6,946 nucleotides of DNA from assembly GCA_947178115.1 (NCBI GenBank), contig CAMWXF010000093.1, positions 1 to 6,946 of the forward strand, given 5' to 3'. Numbering within the stretch: the stretch's first letter is position 1; the number at the start of each line of letters is the position of its first letter. A program made the position numbers and the translations under genes. Positions 5,989 through 6,946 of the stretch are shown here, one piece after another. Under the pieces are notes generated by a model. It had not been told where the DNA came from, did no database searches, and saw nothing but the letters and a program-made list of their open reading frames with translations. Origin of the DNA: an uncultured Lachnospiraceae bacterium. Lineage in GTDB: Bacteria; Bacillota; Clostridia; Lachnospirales; Lachnospiraceae.

Positions 5989-6747
5989 ATGGAAGAAAAA
6001 ACAATCTTCTACATATCAGAGGCCGCTAAGAAGGTGCAGGTGGAGAGCCATGTGCTGCGATACTGGGAAGATGAGCTGAAGCTTCCTATCAAACGCAATG
6101 AAATGGGGCACCGATATTATACGGAACAGGACATCAAACAACTGCAGCATATCAAACTATTGAAAGAGCAGGGATTGCAGCTTAAGGCGATTCGTACCGT
6201 TCTGTTCAAAATTCCGCCCGTATCGGGAGGGGAGCAAAAAGGGCAGGCAGTATCGGAATCGCAAGAAGGTGCAGGAAAGAGCAATAAAGAAATAACGGGT
6301 GATATGGATTGCACGTCATGGCAAAGTAAGGCGGAAATCCGAGAGGAGAAATTGATGAATATGGTCAAAGAATCTGTGAAAGAGAATGCGGAGGAAAAAA
6401 ATACGGAGCCGGAGCACCGTTATGCGGTGGTATTGCCGGGGAAGGAAGGTAGCACAGTATCACAGCAGCATGAGAATAACGATACGGAGAGAGAACGGAA
6501 AGCGGCAAGGCTGCAGTACTTATTACAGCATATGATTACGGAAGCAGTCAAATCGGCAAATAAAGAATTATGCACCGATGTAAAGGACAGCATACTGAAA
6601 GAGCTGGACTATCAATTCAGGATGCAGGAGGAGCGGGATGATGCACGCTGGAAACAGGAGGAAGAGCATTACCGCAGGATTGACGAAATGATTAGGGACC
6701 GCCATAAGCCGAGGGAAAGACTGGGTAAAGGGAAAAAGAAACCGTAG
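5989..6747 (+). CDS. MerR-type HTH protein with long linker and basic coiled-coil-like C-terminus
   Basis: The 252-residue product begins with a MerR winged helix-turn-helix domain. The recognition region is YISEAAKKVQVESHVLRYWE (8-27), the wing contains NEMGHRYY (37-44), and the second helix pair includes DIKQLQHIKLLKEQGLQLK. A hydrophilic, low-complexity linker (about 76-165) has no Cys or ligand-binding pattern of classical MerR sensors. Residues about 165-240 are strongly helical and charged (RLQYLLQHMITEAVKSANKE, then EERDDARWKQEEEHYRRIDE), ending in a Lys/Arg-rich tail. This layout resembles RacA-like chromosome-anchoring proteins as much as effector-sensing regulators; the function is not settled by sequence. 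AAGGAGGAG (5975-5983) lies five bases before the ATG. It follows the dnaB terminator and is probably transcribed alone. Confidence 0.8.
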   Translation: MEEKTIFYISEAAKKVQVESHVLRYWEDELKLPIKRNEMGHRYYTEQDIKQLQHIKLLKEQGLQLKAIRTVLFKIPPVSGGEQKGQAVSESQEGAGKSNKEITGDMDCTSWQSKAEIREEKLMNMVKESVKENAEEKNTEPEHRYAVVLPGKEGSTVSQQHENNDTERERKAARLQYLLQHMITEAVKSANKELCTDVKDSILKELDYQFRMQEERDDARWKQEEEHYRRIDEMIRDRHKPRERLGKGKKKP

Positions 6748-6768
6748 GGAAAACATATATGAAAAAAG

Positions 6769-6801
6769 GTAACTGTGAAGAACAGGGTTCTGAACAGTTA
6801 C
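6769..6801 (-). terminator. Hairpin with minus-strand T-run (distal terminator)
   Basis: GTAACTGT (6769-6776) pairs perfectly with ACAGTTAC (6794-6801). Facing GA/GA positions form an internal loop, then AGAAC (6779-6783) pairs with GTTCT (6787-6791) around an AGG loop. On the minus strand the stem is followed by CTTTTTTC (from A6 at 6762-6767), the form of an intrinsic terminator for the convergent gene. On the plus strand it is followed by CGAAAAAA, so it cannot terminate the MerR gene in the usual way. Confidence 0.6.
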
Positions 6802-6805
6802 GAAA

Positions 6806-6848
6806 AAAGTTACTCTGAGGCACATATATGGTACCTGAGAGTAACTTT
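6806..6848 (-). terminator. Proximal minus-strand terminator, possibly bidirectional
   Basis: AAAGTTACTCT (6806-6816) pairs perfectly with AGAGTAACTTT (6838-6848). After a G-G mismatch, AGG pairs with CCT, then AC with GT around a 7-base loop. On the minus strand the stem ends in T6 (complement of 6803-6808), so it would stop transcripts of the ferredoxin-like gene about 60 bases after its stop codon. On the plus strand only TTTAT follows, a weak end for the MerR transcript. Confidence 0.7.
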
Positions 6849-6905
6849 ATGATTGGAAGATCCGCCGTAGGACGTTTCTTCTCTGTATTTTGCTTTAGTG
6901 TGTGA

Positions 6906-6946
6906 TTAACCCTGAGAAATGGAACCTGTAGGGCAAGCGCCTGCGC
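6906..6946 (-). CDS. 3' end of a ferredoxin-type 4Fe-4S protein (partial)
   Basis: Read on the minus strand from the window edge, the frame gives AGACPTGSISQG and then TAA (complement of 6906-6908). The two bases before the first full codon are GC, compatible with a Cys codon (TGC), so the peptide fits the second half of a C-x2-C-x2-C-x3-C-P cluster motif. Clostridial ferredoxins end in just this way, with CP followed by a short G-x-I-x-x-G tail. It converges on the MerR gene and is followed by two hairpins with T-runs on its own strand. Only 12 codons are visible, so it could instead be the tail of a larger iron-sulfur protein with a terminal ferredoxin domain. Confidence 0.6.
   Translation of the reverse strand, partial: AGACPTGSISQG

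Noticed and set aside
6759..6818. 19-codon frame MKKGNCEEQGSEQLRKKLL after the MerR gene
   Set aside because: It lies wholly within the two hairpins, has only a weak ribosome site, and nothing follows it on the same strand that a leader peptide could control.
1..6946. CRISPR array, tRNA, rRNA, transposase or prophage gene
   Set aside because: No regularly spaced direct repeats, cloverleaf, rRNA segment or mobile-element protein was found on either strand.

Overview
The window is a conserved housekeeping stretch from a low- to mid-GC Gram-positive bacterium, most likely a clostridium of the Lachnospiraceae type. This rests on the gene order (DUF951, rpsF, ssb, rpsR, gdpP, rplI, dnaB), strong AGGAGG-type ribosome binding sites, a zinc-ribbon (C+) ribosomal protein S18, and sigma-A style promoters. 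The genus assignment is inference from synteny and protein style; no search was possible.

Layout. Positions 2-52 hold the last 16 codons of an unidentified upstream gene. Next is a 136-bp imperfect palindrome (69-204), then a small DUF951 gene (252-443). A clear promoter (TTGCAG/TATCAT) starts the rpsF-ssb-rpsR operon (571-1604), which closes with an intrinsic terminator at 1617-1670. After a 285-bp gap holding that terminator and one or two promoter candidates comes a second unit on the same strand: gdpP (c-di-AMP phosphodiesterase), rplI (ribosomal protein L9) and dnaB (replicative helicase, with a TTG start). It ends at a terminator at 5863-5901. A second palindromic element (5914-5961) lies before a MerR-type HTH gene with a coiled-coil-like, basic C-terminus (5989-6747). 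The right edge (6906-6946) carries, on the minus strand, the last 12 codons of what reads as a ferredoxin-type 4Fe-4S protein. It converges on the MerR gene, and two tandem hairpins that each run into T6 on the minus strand separate them.

How the genes fit together. S6, S18 and L9 are ribosomal proteins; SSB and DnaB act at the replication fork. GdpP sets the level of c-di-AMP, which links to cell-wall and osmotic state. The set is therefore growth-linked replication and translation machinery, in two operons each with its own terminator.

I see no mobile gene, CRISPR array, tRNA, rRNA or defence system, and no convincing undescribed system. The parts worth a second look are non-coding: the two palindromic elements, which share a short core; the paired hairpins with interchangeable arms between convergent genes; and a few gene-level oddities (TTG start of dnaB with a competing ATG, an SSB tail with one residue after the Phe, and a RacA-like layout in the MerR protein).
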